In this document: piece after piece, positions 63,431 to 64,000 of the stretch
Layout of the letters: each line of letters begins with the position of its first letter
Position numbering within the stretch: position 1 is the stretch's first letter
Source of the DNA: Corythucha ciliata
Taxonomy: Eukaryota > Arthropoda > Insecta > Hemiptera > Tingidae
Direction: 5' to 3'
NCBI GenBank assembly: GCA_038030265.1
Contig: CM075943.1
Span: 14,136,001 to 14,200,000 of the forward strand
DNA: 64,000 bases
Position numbers and translations under genes: made by a program
Notes under the pieces: model-generated
What the model saw: only the letters and a program-made list of their open reading frames with translations
What the model was told of the DNA's origin: nothing
The model's database searches: none

Positions 63431-63920
63431 TTGAGTACTTAAGTGGCCTGTACATCAGGTTGCCAGATCTCCGGTATTCGCCGCCCGGAGGCTCCGGGCC
63501 TGGATCCCGATCTCCGGAAGCTAAAAAAAATCCCTACCAGAAGAAAAAAATCTTGGAATCATTTTACGTGAGCGTTATATTTATTTTGGCTACCTCTTAA
63601 AGAAGGCTTTAACTAAAAAATGCCCCGACCTTAAGAAAGCCCTGAACAAATAACGGCTCGTCCTCGACCCTTTCCGCATGCCAAGAAAATGAAAAATTTC
63701 CCTCTGTTGATGCAGCAAATAAAAATTTATAACCAAACAGTCTGGTTTTCCGTTCAAAACGTTGACAAACCCATCCCAGAAAATTGATACTCACTGAAAT
63801 TTTACCCGATCATTCGTATAAAAAATTATTTTATCGATTTTTCTCCAATTAACAAAAGATTTGAACAAAAAAATTTGCCGTTTTGCTTTTCAATAACCCA
63901 CGTCGTGGGACGAATGAGCG
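63431..63920. other. No gene seen; CCGGAG-rich small palindrome
   Basis: 63464-63520 has GATCTCCGG at both ends of a GC-rich block with CCCGGAGGCTCCGGG inside, an isolated hairpin in AT-rich DNA. Nothing else is recognised. Confidence 0.45.
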
Positions 63921-64000
63921 CTTTCCCTCAATTTTAGCAGTGAATTAAAGCTTTTTCTGACTTTTAGCCATGAAGTTGCCTACTGAAATCGTGAATTTAG
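63921..64000. repeat. Start of another family B minisatellite field
   Basis: CTCAATTTTAGCAGTGAATTA and CTGACTTTTAGCCATGAAGTT are units of the 29-bp family seen at 54560-56370. The field continues beyond the window. Confidence 0.7.

Overview
This is about 64 kb of AT-rich eukaryotic, very probably insect (arthropod), nuclear DNA. The reasons are short GT-AG introns (75 bp at 14594-14668), animal-type transposons (piggyBac, Ty3/gypsy, MULE with FLYWCH finger, CR1-like non-LTR, hAT and Harbinger MITEs), a 500-N assembly gap at 23276-23775, and almost no conventional genes. Species cannot be fixed from the sequence.

Layout. 1-1906: intergenic DNA with a MITE and half of a foldback element. 1907-8205: a decayed piggyBac element (TTAA target sites, transposase remnant on the minus strand) carrying a Harbinger-type MITE (2665-2809) and a whole Ty3/gypsy element (Gypsy-1, 3379-7922, TSD TTATG). 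8228-13171: a second gypsy element (Gypsy-2, minus strand) with identical 222-bp LTRs, exact TSD AGTGT and one uninterrupted 1369-codon gag-pol frame; it looks recently inserted and potentially competent. 13172-15060: a broken KRBA2-like integrase-derived gene with a 75-bp intron. 15201-17040: degenerate repeats. 17309-18697: a second TTAA-flanked piggyBac-like non-autonomous element. 18700-24120: several MITEs, some nested, a 20-bp minisatellite, and the 3' end of a CR1-like retrotransposon next to the gap. 24541-27180: a minisatellite interrupted by an element with GACGTC-rich ends. 28935-33303: a copy of 1-16256 that lacks about 13 kb. 32697-38155 and 39337-48415: a further duplicated pair; the second copy carries another GACGTC-type element and a MULE. 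48629-49362: a Harbinger MITE and a composite inverted repeat. 49963-54432: a 4.47-kb hAT-type foldback element (8-bp TSD CTATCGGG) whose long arms are minisatellite. 54560-58525: two further minisatellite fields and a hairpin. 58526-59215: another CR1-like 3' end. 59216-64000: mostly featureless, with one good host exon (single membrane span plus splice donor) at 60877-61109, minus strand.

The window is mainly a record of insertion, nesting and duplication. The observations most worth following are the intact Gypsy-2, the minisatellite-armed hAT foldback element, the GACGTC-ended element family, and the stepwise duplications. No functional multi-gene system of host genes was found; I do not see an operon-like or pathway cluster.
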